A stretch of DNA of 37,400 nucleotides. It comes from Paenarthrobacter histidinolovorans. GTDB taxonomy: Bacteria; Actinomycetota; Actinomycetes; Actinomycetales; Micrococcaceae. The notes under the pieces are model-generated. The model had not been told where the DNA came from and searched no databases. It worked only from the letters and a program-made list of their open reading frames with translations. The position numbers were made by a program, and so were the translations under genes. Of the stretch, positions 27,670 through 35,422 are shown in pieces (position 1 is the first letter of the stretch; every line of letters begins with the position of its first letter). The stretch covers positions 1 through 37,400 of the forward strand of contig NZ_BMPM01000013.1 of assembly GCF_014647595.1 (NCBI RefSeq). Direction: 5' to 3'.

Positions 27670-28623
27670 TCAGCGGGCCTGTGCGGGTTCAGCCTTGGCG
27701 GGTTCAGGCTGCAGCTCTTCAGGCAGCGGGAGGAACTCCTCACCAACGCTTTGGAGCACGCCCGGCCCGAAGAGGGACCCGGCGTTCTCCCGCAGTGCTT
27801 CGTAGTTCCAGCCGCCGTCGCGGTATTCGGTGGTAGCCGCCGTCGGGTGGGTCCAGACCTGCAGCCGGTCGCCACCGGCGCCGATCGCTTGGCCGGTGAT
27901 ATTGGCAGCTTCATCCGAGGCGAGGAACGCGATGAGTCCGGAGACGTCGTCGGCGGTTCCGAATCCGAGGTCGTGACGGAAGAATGCAGGCATTGCCTCG
28001 CCGCGCTCGTCAGCCTCCACAGCTTTCTGGAAGTACGGGACGGTCTTGGTCATGGCCGTGGCAGCCACCGGAATCACGGCGTTAACCGTCACGCCGGCCT
28101 TCTTCATTTCCAGCGCCCATGTCCGGACCATGCCAACAATGCCGGCCTTCGCGGCGGCGTAGTTGGTTTGGCCGAAGTTGCCGCGCTGGCCGGTGGGCGA
28201 GCCGATGGTGATGATGCGGCCCGCCACGTTGTTTTCCTTGAAGTACGCGAAAGCCTCACGGACGCACGTGAACGTGCCCTTCAGGTGGACGTTGATGACC
28301 AGGTCGAAATCCTCGTCGGTCATCTTCAGCAGGCTCTTGTCGCGAAGGATTCCGGCATTGGTGACCAGGATATCCAGCCCACCGAACGCCTCAACGGCAC
28401 CGGCCACCAGGGCCTTGGCAGCATCCGTGGTGCCCACCGGAACCACCACGGCGGCGGCCCGGCCGCCGTCGGCTTCAATCTGCGCGACGGCTTGTTCGGC
28501 CGTCTCAGCGTTCACGTCATTGATCACGACGGCGGCACCCTGGCGGGCGAGCTCCCTGGCGTAAGCGAGTCCAAGACCCTGCCCGCTCCCAGTGACGATT
28601 GCAACCTTGCCGTTCAAGCTCAT
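27670..28623 (-). CDS. couN: SDR 3-hydroxyacyl-CoA dehydrogenase (CouN-like)
   Basis: NAD(P)-dependent short-chain dehydrogenase, 317 residues from ATG 28623, which has GAAGGAG 7 bases upstream. Cofactor loop TGSGQGLG at 11-18, NNAG-type motif as TNAG (88-91), and catalytic Ser142, Tyr155 and Lys159 (NYAAAK). A C-terminal extension beyond the core (WTHPTAATTEYRDGGWNYEA) resembles the peroxisomal multifunctional-enzyme-type 3-hydroxyacyl-CoA dehydrogenases. It would oxidise the hydrated CoA ester to the beta-keto form for CouO. First gene of the six-gene operon, divergent from the MarR regulator. Confidence 0.78.
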   Translation of the reverse strand: MSLNGKVAIVTGSGQGLGLAYARELARQGAAVVINDVNAETAEQAVAQIEADGGRAAAVVVPVGTTDAAKALVAGAVEAFGGLDILVTNAGILRDKSLLKMTDEDFDLVINVHLKGTFTCVREAFAYFKENNVAGRIITIGSPTGQRGNFGQTNYAAAKAGIVGMVRTWALEMKKAGVTVNAVIPVAATAMTKTVPYFQKAVEADERGEAMPAFFRHDLGFGTADDVSGLIAFLASDEAANITGQAIGAGGDRLQVWTHPTAATTEYRDGGWNYEALRENAGSLFGPGVLQSVGEEFLPLPEELQPEPAKAEPAQAR

Positions 28624-28700
28624 GGCGTGCTCCTTCGCATGCAGTAACCGGCCGATGCCGGTGGGGCCGATCCCACTGCGTCGTGAGATCCTTGTCATGA

Positions 28701-28745
28701 TCAATGAGAATACGGATCATTGAAAAAGTCAACGATTGTTTTTCA
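28701..28745. promoter_or_regulatory. Two inverted repeats between couN and couR
   Basis: TCAATGA-N9-TCATTGA (28701-28723) and TGAAAAA-N11-TTTTTCA (28721-28745) both have perfect 7-base arms and share three bases. They fill the core of the 139-bp divergent region, the expected place for MarR-family dimers. A minus-strand TTGACT (28727-28732) could be the -35 of the operon, but I find no well-spaced -10. Confidence 0.6.
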
Positions 28746-28762
28746 TTACTATTGGAGTTGTC

Positions 28763-29221
28763 ATGGGCCCGCAAAGCACCGAAGTGGAAACCCCGCGCCT
28801 GGCCGAGGCTAAAATCGGCAACGATGTGGGCCTCCTGCTGGCCAAACTGCACGCGACAGGTTCCCTCCTGAACAACAAGGCCCTGGCCGATTACGGGCTC
28901 CGTGAACGGTCCTTCTCCGTGCTGACACTGGCCTGCAGTGGGCTGGAACCTACGCAGCGCGAGCTCGCCGATTTCCTCAGCCTGGATCCCAGCCAAGTGG
29001 TCAGCCTGGTTGACGATCTTGAACACCGCGGGTTGGTAAAACGGGCCCAAGGCAAGCAGGACAGGCGGGCCAAGATCATCGTTTCCACCGCCGAGGGCCG
29101 CCGGATCCATAACAAGGCCCGGGCCGCGCTTGAGGTGTGCGAGCAGACACAGCTGGCGGCGCTCAGCGAGGACGAAAACACGCAGCTGCGGGCACTGCTG
29201 AAAAAGGCGCTGTGGGGTTAG
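28763..29221 (+). CDS. couR: MarR-family regulator (CouR-like)
   Basis: 152 residues from ATG 28763, with TTGGAG 5 bases upstream; an in-frame ATG nine codons earlier overlaps the operator. Winged-helix region: PTQRELADFLSLDPSQVVSL, VDDLEHRGLVKRAQ, KQDRRAKIIVSTAEGRR (recognition helix and wing). In RHA1 the MarR protein CouR represses the cou genes and is released by the p-hydroxycinnamoyl-CoA thioester. The divergent placement and double inverted repeat suggest the same logic. Its TAG stop shares two bases with the TAA of the convergent transporter. Confidence 0.82.
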   Translation: MGPQSTEVETPRLAEAKIGNDVGLLLAKLHATGSLLNNKALADYGLRERSFSVLTLACSGLEPTQRELADFLSLDPSQVVSLVDDLEHRGLVKRAQGKQDRRAKIIVSTAEGRRIHNKARAALEVCEQTQLAALSEDENTQLRALLKKALWG

Positions 29222-30402
29222 GACTGCGAGGCAGCCGGGATTTGCTCCTTGGCCGCGGAGGCTTTGCTGCTCCGTGACGTCAGTTCGATGACAACCATGG
29301 CTGCCAGGGTCAGCACCGCGCAGATACCAAAGACGCCCTGGTATCCAAGCGCTGTCATGGAGCCGAACGCAATGATGGGACCGGACGCTATCGCGCCGAT
29401 CCGCCGGGTATTGGTAAACAGCCCGGCAGCCAGTCCAGGCCGGGGAATGACCTTTTGAAACAGCGTCAGGCCAACTCCGGCTATCACGCCAAAGAACCAA
29501 GCGTGGAGAATCTGCAGGCTCAACAGCGCAATGGGGTCGGCGGCAAAGGTCATCCCTGCGTAGTACAGGACCCCGGCAATGCATCCCGATGCGATGAGTT
29601 TCTTCTCCGGGATGGAGCGGCTGAGGCGTCCAATCGCAAGCAGCGCCGGGATCTCAAGAGCCGCGGCAACACCCAGGGCAATTCCAGCCCAGATGAGTTG
29701 ACCGTCCATTTTCTGGTCCACGAAAAGGGCCATGATGGTCACGGCGCTGCTGTCGGTCGCCTGGAGAATCGTGAAAGCAATGACGACGCCGATCACGGCA
29801 AGCTTTGAGGCCAACGGGCCATCATCCGTTCCGCTTGCCGGCCCTGCGCCGGATCCCGGGAGGGTTCTGTTGCGGCGAAAAGCAATGCCCGTTGTGACCA
29901 GGTTCAGGAGGGCGACGGCAGCCAAAGCCAGCAGGATCGCCTGACTTCCGAAGGATCCGATGATGACCGTGGCAAGAGGCGGTCCGGCAACCCACGCAAA
30001 CGAAACAATCGCCCGCATGGTGACAACATCCTGCGAACCGGCGCCCGACTGCTTGAGGTGGGCGAAGAAGAGGGACATCCCCACGCCGGCAGGCCCCCCA
30101 AGTACCAGAAGGGCAACAACCGCCAGCGGCAAAGACGACGTCAGGGCCAACACTCCGGGAAGTGCGAGCGCAAGGACACCGCAGAAGAGCATCGGGCGGA
30201 GGTAGTCCCTCTTCCGGTCCGCGAGCGCCGGGATGATCAAGGAGGCCAGGAAGCCCCCGCCGTTATACAGCGCCAGAACCCAGCCAACGTCGGCCGGCGT
30301 GGCGCCGAAAAGGTCCACCAGCATGAGGGCCAGCGCCGGAGTAAGGAACGCGAACTGCAGGCCCCACAACAACGCCATGGAGGACGGGAGCAATTGCCGC
30401 AC
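29218..30402 (-). CDS. MFS transporter, sugar-efflux (SetA/SotA) type
   Basis: Membrane transporter with about 12 helices. I place the start at GTG 30402, preceded by AAAGG at 7 bases, giving 394 residues; the open frame runs 64 codons further but without sensible sequence. FLTPALALMLVDLFGATPAD and ALYNGGGFLASLIIPALADR in the N-terminal half, and LHAWFFGVIAGVGLTLFQKV in the C-terminal half, fit the sugar efflux transporter family, which exports lactose, glucose analogues and glycosides. Substrate not determined. It is convergent with couR and not part of the cou operon. Confidence 0.78.
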   Translation of the reverse strand: MRQLLPSSMALLWGLQFAFLTPALALMLVDLFGATPADVGWVLALYNGGGFLASLIIPALADRKRDYLRPMLFCGVLALALPGVLALTSSLPLAVVALLVLGGPAGVGMSLFFAHLKQSGAGSQDVVTMRAIVSFAWVAGPPLATVIIGSFGSQAILLALAAVALLNLVTTGIAFRRNRTLPGSGAGPASGTDDGPLASKLAVIGVVIAFTILQATDSSAVTIMALFVDQKMDGQLIWAGIALGVAAALEIPALLAIGRLSRSIPEKKLIASGCIAGVLYYAGMTFAADPIALLSLQILHAWFFGVIAGVGLTLFQKVIPRPGLAAGLFTNTRRIGAIASGPIIAFGSMTALGYQGVFGICAVLTLAAMVVIELTSRSSKASAAKEQIPAASQS

Positions 30403-30482
30403 GGATTCGCCTTTCTTGGAGCAATAAGGGACTTCACAAGAAAAGCAGTCCAACACTGAAGATGGGAGTGACCGCGATGCGG

Positions 30483-30594
30483 GGTATTGGCAATACCTGC
30501 CTGCGCGCATACCGGGGCTGCTTGGTTTTGGGAGAGTATTCGCCCGCATGGACAGGTGCATAGTGCCCCGCGAAGAAGGTATGCAATTGTCCAT
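30483..30594. promoter_or_regulatory. Two inverted repeats upstream of the MFS transporter
   Basis: GGTATTG-G-CAATACC (30483-30497) is perfect. ATGGACAGGTGCATA (30548-30562) and TATGCAATTGTCCAT (30580-30594) pair at 13 of 15 positions across 17 bases. Candidate operators in the 483-bp gap 30403-30885; the regulator is not adjacent. Confidence 0.4.
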
Positions 30595-30612
30595 ATCGGC
30601 GGTGGTCCGGCT

Positions 30613-30846
30613 ATGTCAGGATCAGGGATCATGAACCTCCCGTTGTTCCACGATCCTTTGCAGGGCACCGTCATTGGCGACGCGCAGCCCGTGCGTGATC
30701 CACGAGTCCACCGCCCTGTCCGCACCTCCAGCACCCCTGCCCGGCACGAAGGCCGCAGGTCAAAGCCGAGCCGCAGCCGCCAGCGCGAAGTTGCCGGCGT
30801 GGCCGAAGACCTTCAGGCACTGATGGCCAGAACCATGCCCCGCTGA
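30613..30846 (+). CDS. Possible small basic hypothetical protein
   Basis: 77 codons from ATG 30613 (GGTGG 7 bases upstream) or 71 from ATG 30631. Third positions are very G/C-rich. It is Arg-rich in the middle (HEGRRSKPSRSRQREV) with a helical-looking end, VAEDLQALMARTMPR. A competing minus-strand frame ending at about 30629 (VDSWITHGLRVANDGALQRI before its stop) is equally gene-like but has no clear start, so the coding strand is uncertain. This is the only coding candidate in the gap. Confidence 0.25.
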   Translation: MSGSGIMNLPLFHDPLQGTVIGDAQPVRDPRVHRPVRTSSTPARHEGRRSKPSRSRQREVAGVAEDLQALMARTMPR

Positions 30847-30885
30847 TTCCACACCCGGGCTGCCTGACCCGCTACCATCCTCACC

Positions 30886-31617
30886 ATGGCCATCCACATC
30901 GGAACATCGGGTTGGAGCTACGACCACTGGGAGAACGTGCTCTATCCCCCGGGCCTGCCCGCCTCCAAGCGGCTGTCCCATTACACGGCACGGTTTACCA
31001 CCGTGGAACTCAATGCGAGTTTCTACCGCTGGCCCCGCGACACCACCTTCGCAGGTTGGCGGAACCGTCTGCCGGAAGGCTTTGCGATGTCGGTCAAAGC
31101 GCCGCGTGGCCTTACCCATGCCAAGAAGCTGTACAGCCCCGAGGTGTGGGTGGAACGAATCGTCCGCTGCTGGCATGAGCTTGGCGATAAAAGGGCGGTG
31201 TTCCTGGTCCAGCTGCCGCCTGATTTTGCCCGCGACGATGCCCGGCTCGACTACTTTCTGACGGCACTGCCCCCTTGGATCCGCGTCGCCGTCGAATTCC
31301 GGCATGACAGCTGGGACCACCCGGACACATACGCACTGCTCGAACGCCATCAGGCGGCTTACTGCATCATGAGCGGCGCCAATCTGCCTTGCATCCTCCG
31401 GGCCACCGCCCCCTTTGTCTACATCCGGTTGCACGGACCGGACCACCAGCACCTTTACGGAGGTTCCTATTCGGATGGCGATTTGAGGTGGTGGGCGGAC
31501 AGGATCCGTGAGTGGAGCGGCTCCGGCAAGGACGTTTACGCGTATTTCAACAACGACGGCGGTGGTAACGCCGTGCGCAACGCAGACACTTTGCGGTGGC
31601 TGCTGGGGGTTGAATGA
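30886..31617 (+). CDS. DUF72 (YecE-like) family protein
   Basis: 243 residues with the DUF72 TIM-barrel signatures: IHIGTSGWSYDHWENVLYPP at the N-terminus, TTVELNASFYRWP, FAMSVKAPRGLTH, VAVEFRHDSW and VYAYFNNDGGGNAVRNA at the C-terminus. The family is widespread in bacteria with no proven biochemical role. The ATG has no evident Shine-Dalgarno; TACCAT 7 bases before it could be a -10 producing a leaderless mRNA. It ends 18 bp from the convergent GatB/YqeY gene. Confidence 0.9.
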   Translation: MAIHIGTSGWSYDHWENVLYPPGLPASKRLSHYTARFTTVELNASFYRWPRDTTFAGWRNRLPEGFAMSVKAPRGLTHAKKLYSPEVWVERIVRCWHELGDKRAVFLVQLPPDFARDDARLDYFLTALPPWIRVAVEFRHDSWDHPDTYALLERHQAAYCIMSGANLPCILRATAPFVYIRLHGPDHQHLYGGSYSDGDLRWWADRIREWSGSGKDVYAYFNNDGGGNAVRNADTLRWLLGVE

Positions 31618-31635
31618 CGCGGCCTTCGGCGGTGT

Positions 31636-32097
31636 TCAGGCCAGGCGACCGCGCACGATCTCGCTGACAGTCTTGCCATCGAAGCGTCCTGCAACCTTTG
31701 CCGTGACGGGTTTCATGACAGCGCCGATGGATCGCATGGAGAGTTCCTGGCCCTCTGCTGTCAGGGCACCGATGGTTTCATCCACGATTGCCTCTACCTC
31801 TTCACGGGTGAGCGCTTTGGGGAGGTAAGCCTCGATGATCTCCGCTTCTGCAACTTCCGCCGCTGCGCGATCAGCTTCGCCCGCCTCGGTGTAGATCTTC
31901 GCAGTGTCCCGGCGCTTGGCGGCTTCCTTCTGGAGCAGCGAGGTGACCTGGGCGTCGTCGAGCTCCACGGGCGTCTTGCCTGACTTTTCACGGGTGGTGA
32001 TCTCACCGAGGACATTGCGCACCGTGGTCAGGGCAACCTTGTTACCGGCTTTCATGTGGTCGACGACGTCTGCCTTCAAGCGTTCTTTGAGGGTCAT
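31636..32097 (-). CDS. GatB/YqeY domain protein
   Basis: 153 residues: MTLKERLKADVVDHMKAGNK, then RNVLGEITTREKS, and the C-terminal helical domain ending GRFDGKTVSEIVRGRLA. It has the YqeY layout, related to the tail of the GatB subunit of Glu/Asp-tRNA amidotransferase, where it contacts tRNA. The stand-alone protein's role is not established. AAGGAG lies 7 bases before the ATG. Apparently monocistronic; the 218-bp gap behind it holds only the small hairpin at 32174. Confidence 0.9.
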   Translation of the reverse strand: MTLKERLKADVVDHMKAGNKVALTTVRNVLGEITTREKSGKTPVELDDAQVTSLLQKEAAKRRDTAKIYTEAGEADRAAAEVAEAEIIEAYLPKALTREEVEAIVDETIGALTAEGQELSMRSIGAVMKPVTAKVAGRFDGKTVSEIVRGRLA

Positions 32098-32173
32098 GCT
32101 GTTGCTCCTTGTTTGGGATTCTTCCTGCTATCTTCCCAGCAGATGGCCCCGGGCCGTGAGGCCAACCGTTGTA

Positions 32174-32190
32174 GCCGGCCGACGGCCGGC
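32174..32190. terminator. GC-rich hairpin between YqeY and NDH-2 genes
   Basis: GCCGGCC-GAC-GGCCGGC, a 7-bp stem with a 3-base loop and no T-tract. It lies past the 3' end of the NDH-2 gene (minus strand) and upstream of the YqeY gene. Possible terminator of the former. Confidence 0.4.
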
Positions 32191-32315
32191 GAAGCAGATG
32201 GCCAGGCAATTGATGAGCTCACCGAGCTGCGGATGCACAAGGGGACCAGGAACCCAGCCGAATGAGCGTGGCCTGGCCCTGCGCCTGAAGTGCTGCGGGT
32301 ATATCCCTCTCCTGC

Positions 32316-33593
32316 TCAGGCTCCCGGCGGAGCCTGCCCGGGACGTTCATTCTCCGCGGGTCCGCTGACCACCACCTGGGCGGGACTGTGCAGGAGATAT
32401 CCATTGAGCCAGGAAAACAGTGCGCGGATCTTCTGCTGGAGCCCGGACAACAGAGCGAGGTGCACGAGCAGCCACGACAAGAAAGCGAAGATGCCCTGGA
32501 GCTGGATGCGCTTCCGGCCAAGTTCTGCCACCGCTGCACCGCGTCCCACCATCGCCATGTAACCCTTGTCGACGTACCGGAAAGGCGTTCGACTGCCGCC
32601 GTTAAGGTCAGCAAGGATGTTCCTGGCCGCCCATTTTCCTGCCTGCTGGGCCACCGATCCCAGCTGCGGCAGCTTGGCTCCCGTTGAATCCGTGATGTTG
32701 GCAGCATCCCCAAGGACGTAAACGCCATCCACGTCCGGCGCTGTCAGGTCCGGGTGGACATCGACGCGTCCGCCCCTCCCCTGGGTGAGTCCCGATCCCG
32801 CAATAATGCCGCCGGCTTTCAGGCCCCCGGCCCAGACGACGATCTGTCCCGGGACGGAGCTCCCGTCCGCCAAGGTGACACCATCAGGCCTGACTTCGGT
32901 GACGCCCACACCCATGTGAAGCTGAACGCCAACTTTCTTCAGATGTTCGGTCGCATACTGTTGGGACTTCGGGGAGAACATGTTCAACACGCTGGGAACC
33001 ATGTCCACCAGGTGTACCCGGCAGCGGGCCGCCAGCTCGGGCGAAAAGTACTTGCCCACCACGTATTTGACGTTTTCAGCCATTGCTCCGGCCGTCTCAA
33101 CACCTGTTGGACCGCCGCCGACCACCACCACATCCACGTGGCTGTCGGGGTTTCCGTCAGCCTGGTCCAGCAACCGGGTGAGTCCGGCACCGAGCCGGGT
33201 TGCATCTGTGACGGAGTACAGGGGGAACGCCAACTCTTCCGCCCCCGGGGTGTTGAAGAAGTTAGGGACCGCCCCCACGGCAAGAACCAGGATGCCGGCC
33301 CGCAGCGTCTGCCCGTCGGCCGTCGTCACGGACCGTTGGGCTGCATCCACGGACTCCACCTTGGCGGTAAGGACCTTGACAGTTTTGAGTCGGCGGAACA
33401 CGGAGCGGAGCGGCCGGGCAATGGCCGATACCCCGATTTGGGACGTCGCCACCTGATACAGCAGCGGTTGGAACTGGTGGTAGTTGTTCGAGTCAATGAG
33501 CAAGACATTTACACCCTTGCGGCCGAGTTCCCTGGCTGCTGCAACGCCTGCAAATCCGCCGCCGACCACAATGACCTGGTATGTGTCCTTCAT
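32316..33593 (-). CDS. ndh: Type II NADH dehydrogenase (NDH-2)
   Basis: Non-proton-pumping NADH:quinone oxidoreductase at the cytoplasmic face of the membrane. 425 residues from ATG 33593. FAD loop QVIVVGGGFAGVAAARELG at 6-24, NAD loop VDVVVVGGGPTGVETAGAMA, DGVYVLGDAAN closing the FAD site and LPQLGSVAQQAGKWAARN near the quinone site. The C-terminal GIFAFLSWLLVHLALLSG is the hydrophobic membrane anchor. No good ribosome site is seen; TATGTT lies 6 bases before the ATG, which would give a leaderless transcript. The frame is open further upstream, but there it overlaps the divergent phosphatase gene. Confidence 0.88.
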   Translation of the reverse strand: MKDTYQVIVVGGGFAGVAAARELGRKGVNVLLIDSNNYHQFQPLLYQVATSQIGVSAIARPLRSVFRRLKTVKVLTAKVESVDAAQRSVTTADGQTLRAGILVLAVGAVPNFFNTPGAEELAFPLYSVTDATRLGAGLTRLLDQADGNPDSHVDVVVVGGGPTGVETAGAMAENVKYVVGKYFSPELAARCRVHLVDMVPSVLNMFSPKSQQYATEHLKKVGVQLHMGVGVTEVRPDGVTLADGSSVPGQIVVWAGGLKAGGIIAGSGLTQGRGGRVDVHPDLTAPDVDGVYVLGDAANITDSTGAKLPQLGSVAQQAGKWAARNILADLNGGSRTPFRYVDKGYMAMVGRGAAVAELGRKRIQLQGIFAFLSWLLVHLALLSGLQQKIRALFSWLNGYLLHSPAQVVVSGPAENERPGQAPPGA

Positions 33594-33728
33594 GCGAGCA
33601 ACATACTTCACTGAATGGCCCGGCAACAGAGGTTCCCGATCCGCCGTCGAGCGTTTATTCTCTGGACCGGTGGGTACGCAGTGAGTAGTGTTCTGCATTC
33701 GGCAACGCACGCGGAGGGGTGGCTTTTT

Positions 33729-34505
33729 GTGAACGAGGACGGTCTGACGGACGCCGTACAGGAGGCCGGTGCCGTGGAATTGGTACTGGTCCGGCATGGG
33801 GAGAGCGAAGGAAACGTGGCCGCCACTGAGGCGAGGCTGGCAGGGGCGGAAGTCATCGCGGTCCCTGCCCGGGACCCCGACGTGAACCTCTCCGGCACCG
33901 GTCAGGACCAGGCAAAAGCCCTCGGAACCGCGCTGGCCCGCATCGCCGAAAACATGAGACCGGACGCTGTTGTCTCCTCCCCCTACGCCCGTGCCAGGCA
34001 GACGGCGGAAATCGCGGTGGAGACCGCCGGATGGCCCGTGAAGGTACTCACCGACGAACGCCTCCGCGACAGGGAACTGGGCATTCTGGACAGACTCACA
34101 AGCCGGGGTGTGGAAAACCGCTACCCGGAGGAGGCCGAGCGGCGCCTATGGCTTGGCAAGCTCTACTACCGTCCGCCCGGCGGTGAGTCCTGGGCAGATG
34201 TTGCCCTCCGGCTTCGCTCCGTACTGGACGAACTCAACACCTTGGGATCCGGCCGCCGGGTGATGCTGGTCTGCCACGACGCCGTTATCCTTTTGGTCCG
34301 CTACGTTCTGGAAGGCATGTCCGAAGAGGACATCCTGGACCTTGCTTCCACCACGTCCGTGCTGAATGCCTCGATCACGCGCTACGTGCGTCCCACCGGT
34401 TCGGGGCCCTGGGAATTGGAGAGCTTCAATGTTGCCGACCACCTCACGGAGCAGGGCGTCACAGTCACCGAACACGCCGGAGATGCCAGTGTCCACCCCC
34501 AGTGA
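33729..34505 (+). CDS. Histidine phosphatase (phosphoglycerate mutase-like)
   Basis: 258 residues from GTG 33729, with GGAGGGG 9 bases upstream; an ATG at 33615 in frame adds a 38-residue basic stretch not typical of the family and overlaps the NDH-2 promoter. The catalytic motif RHGESEGN is at 22-29, SSPYARARQTAEIAVE follows, with LRDRELGILD and the second catalytic histidine in VMLVCHDAVILL. The 2H-phosphatase fold acts on phosphoesters; the substrate is not evident. It overlaps the next gene by 17 bases. Confidence 0.85.
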   Translation: MNEDGLTDAVQEAGAVELVLVRHGESEGNVAATEARLAGAEVIAVPARDPDVNLSGTGQDQAKALGTALARIAENMRPDAVVSSPYARARQTAEIAVETAGWPVKVLTDERLRDRELGILDRLTSRGVENRYPEEAERRLWLGKLYYRPPGGESWADVALRLRSVLDELNTLGSGRRVMLVCHDAVILLVRYVLEGMSEEDILDLASTTSVLNASITRYVRPTGSGPWELESFNVADHLTEQGVTVTEHAGDASVHPQ

Positions 34506-35403
34506 ACCCACCTTGGTAACTCCGTCCCTTCTCCGGGACTGGCCACTGCCGGCGCCCGGCGCGGACAAATATTCCCGCGGGGCGGTGCTGGTCATCGGCG
34601 GGGCACGTGCGACCCCCGGGGCGGCCATCCTCGCCGGGACTGCCGCGCTGCGTGCCGGGGCCGGCAAGATAACGTTGGCTGTGGCCGAATCCGCTGCGGT
34701 GCAGGTGGGCGTAAACCTGCCGGAATGCGGCTCGCTCGGGCTGCCCGAGACAGCCGAAGGGTCATTGACCGGAGAAGGGCTGGACCGGATCGCATCAGAT
34801 CTGGAACGGGCTGACGTCTTGCTGGTTGGTCCGGGGTTGGATGACCTGGAGCTGGCAGAGGCGATGCTGCGCGCACTCTTGGAGCGGGAGGAATCCAAAA
34901 GTCCCGCCGACGCTGAAGGTGGTCCCGCCGTCGTGCTTGACGCCTATGCCCTGGGGGCGCTTGGGAAGGTCGAGGGGCTCTTGGGACCATGGCGTGGGCG
35001 CCTGCTCCTTACCCCCAATCCCCCAGAGGCCGGGATCCTGTTGGGGAAGGACGTCGAGGATCTTGAAGCTGCCGTGGTGGAGATCGCGCAACGATTCGAT
35101 GCCGTGGTGAGCTGCCAGGGATTCATCGCCGGTCCGCAGGGGGTTTCCGGTAAAGGGTCCGGACTCTGGAAGATCACTACAGGCTACGGAGGGCTGGGTA
35201 CCTCGGGCAGCGGGGACGTCCTGGCCGGTGCGATTGCCGGACTCAGGGCCCGCGGAACCAGCCACGCCCAGGCTGCGTGTTGGGGCACCCATCTGCATGC
35301 AGCCGCCGCGGACCGCCTGGCCAGCAAGCTGGGTCCCCTCGGATTCCTGGCCCGCGAGCTCGCCGATGAACTGCCGGCCCTGATGGTGGAACTGAATACC
35401 TGA
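34489..35403 (+). CDS. nnrD: ADP-dependent NAD(P)H-hydrate dehydratase
   Basis: Metabolite-repair enzyme that dehydrates the damaged S-form of NADHX/NADPHX back to NAD(P)H using ADP. 304 residues from GTG 34489, which has GGAG 6 bases upstream; an ATG two codons earlier touches that site. Ribokinase-like fold with KYSRGAVLVIGGARATPGAA at the N-terminus, LLVGPGL, LTPNPPEAGIL (usually TPHPGE) and the conserved GTSGSGDVLAGAIAGL nucleotide/catalytic loop. The epimerase half (NnrE) is not fused and is not in the window. Coupled to the upstream phosphatase gene by overlap. Confidence 0.88.
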   Translation: MSTPSEPTLVTPSLLRDWPLPAPGADKYSRGAVLVIGGARATPGAAILAGTAALRAGAGKITLAVAESAAVQVGVNLPECGSLGLPETAEGSLTGEGLDRIASDLERADVLLVGPGLDDLELAEAMLRALLEREESKSPADAEGGPAVVLDAYALGALGKVEGLLGPWRGRLLLTPNPPEAGILLGKDVEDLEAAVVEIAQRFDAVVSCQGFIAGPQGVSGKGSGLWKITTGYGGLGTSGSGDVLAGAIAGLRARGTSHAQAACWGTHLHAAAADRLASKLGPLGFLARELADELPALMVELNT

Positions 35404-35422
35404 GCGCGGCCCGCGCCACCGC

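Noticed and set aside
27667..28647. 326-codon plus-strand frame
   Set aside because: Antisense to the SDR gene couN, which has all catalytic residues.
28517..29584. 355-codon minus-strand frame
   Set aside because: Runs through the operator region and antisense to couR; no family features.
30760..31452. 230-codon minus-strand frame
   Set aside because: Mostly antisense to the DUF72 gene, which has clear family signatures. Only its short tail and the frame beyond its stop looked gene-like; that is noted in the findings.
33615..33728. 38-codon N-terminal extension of the histidine phosphatase
   Set aside because: The GTG at 33729 has a strong ribosome site and puts the RHG motif at the usual distance from the N-terminus.
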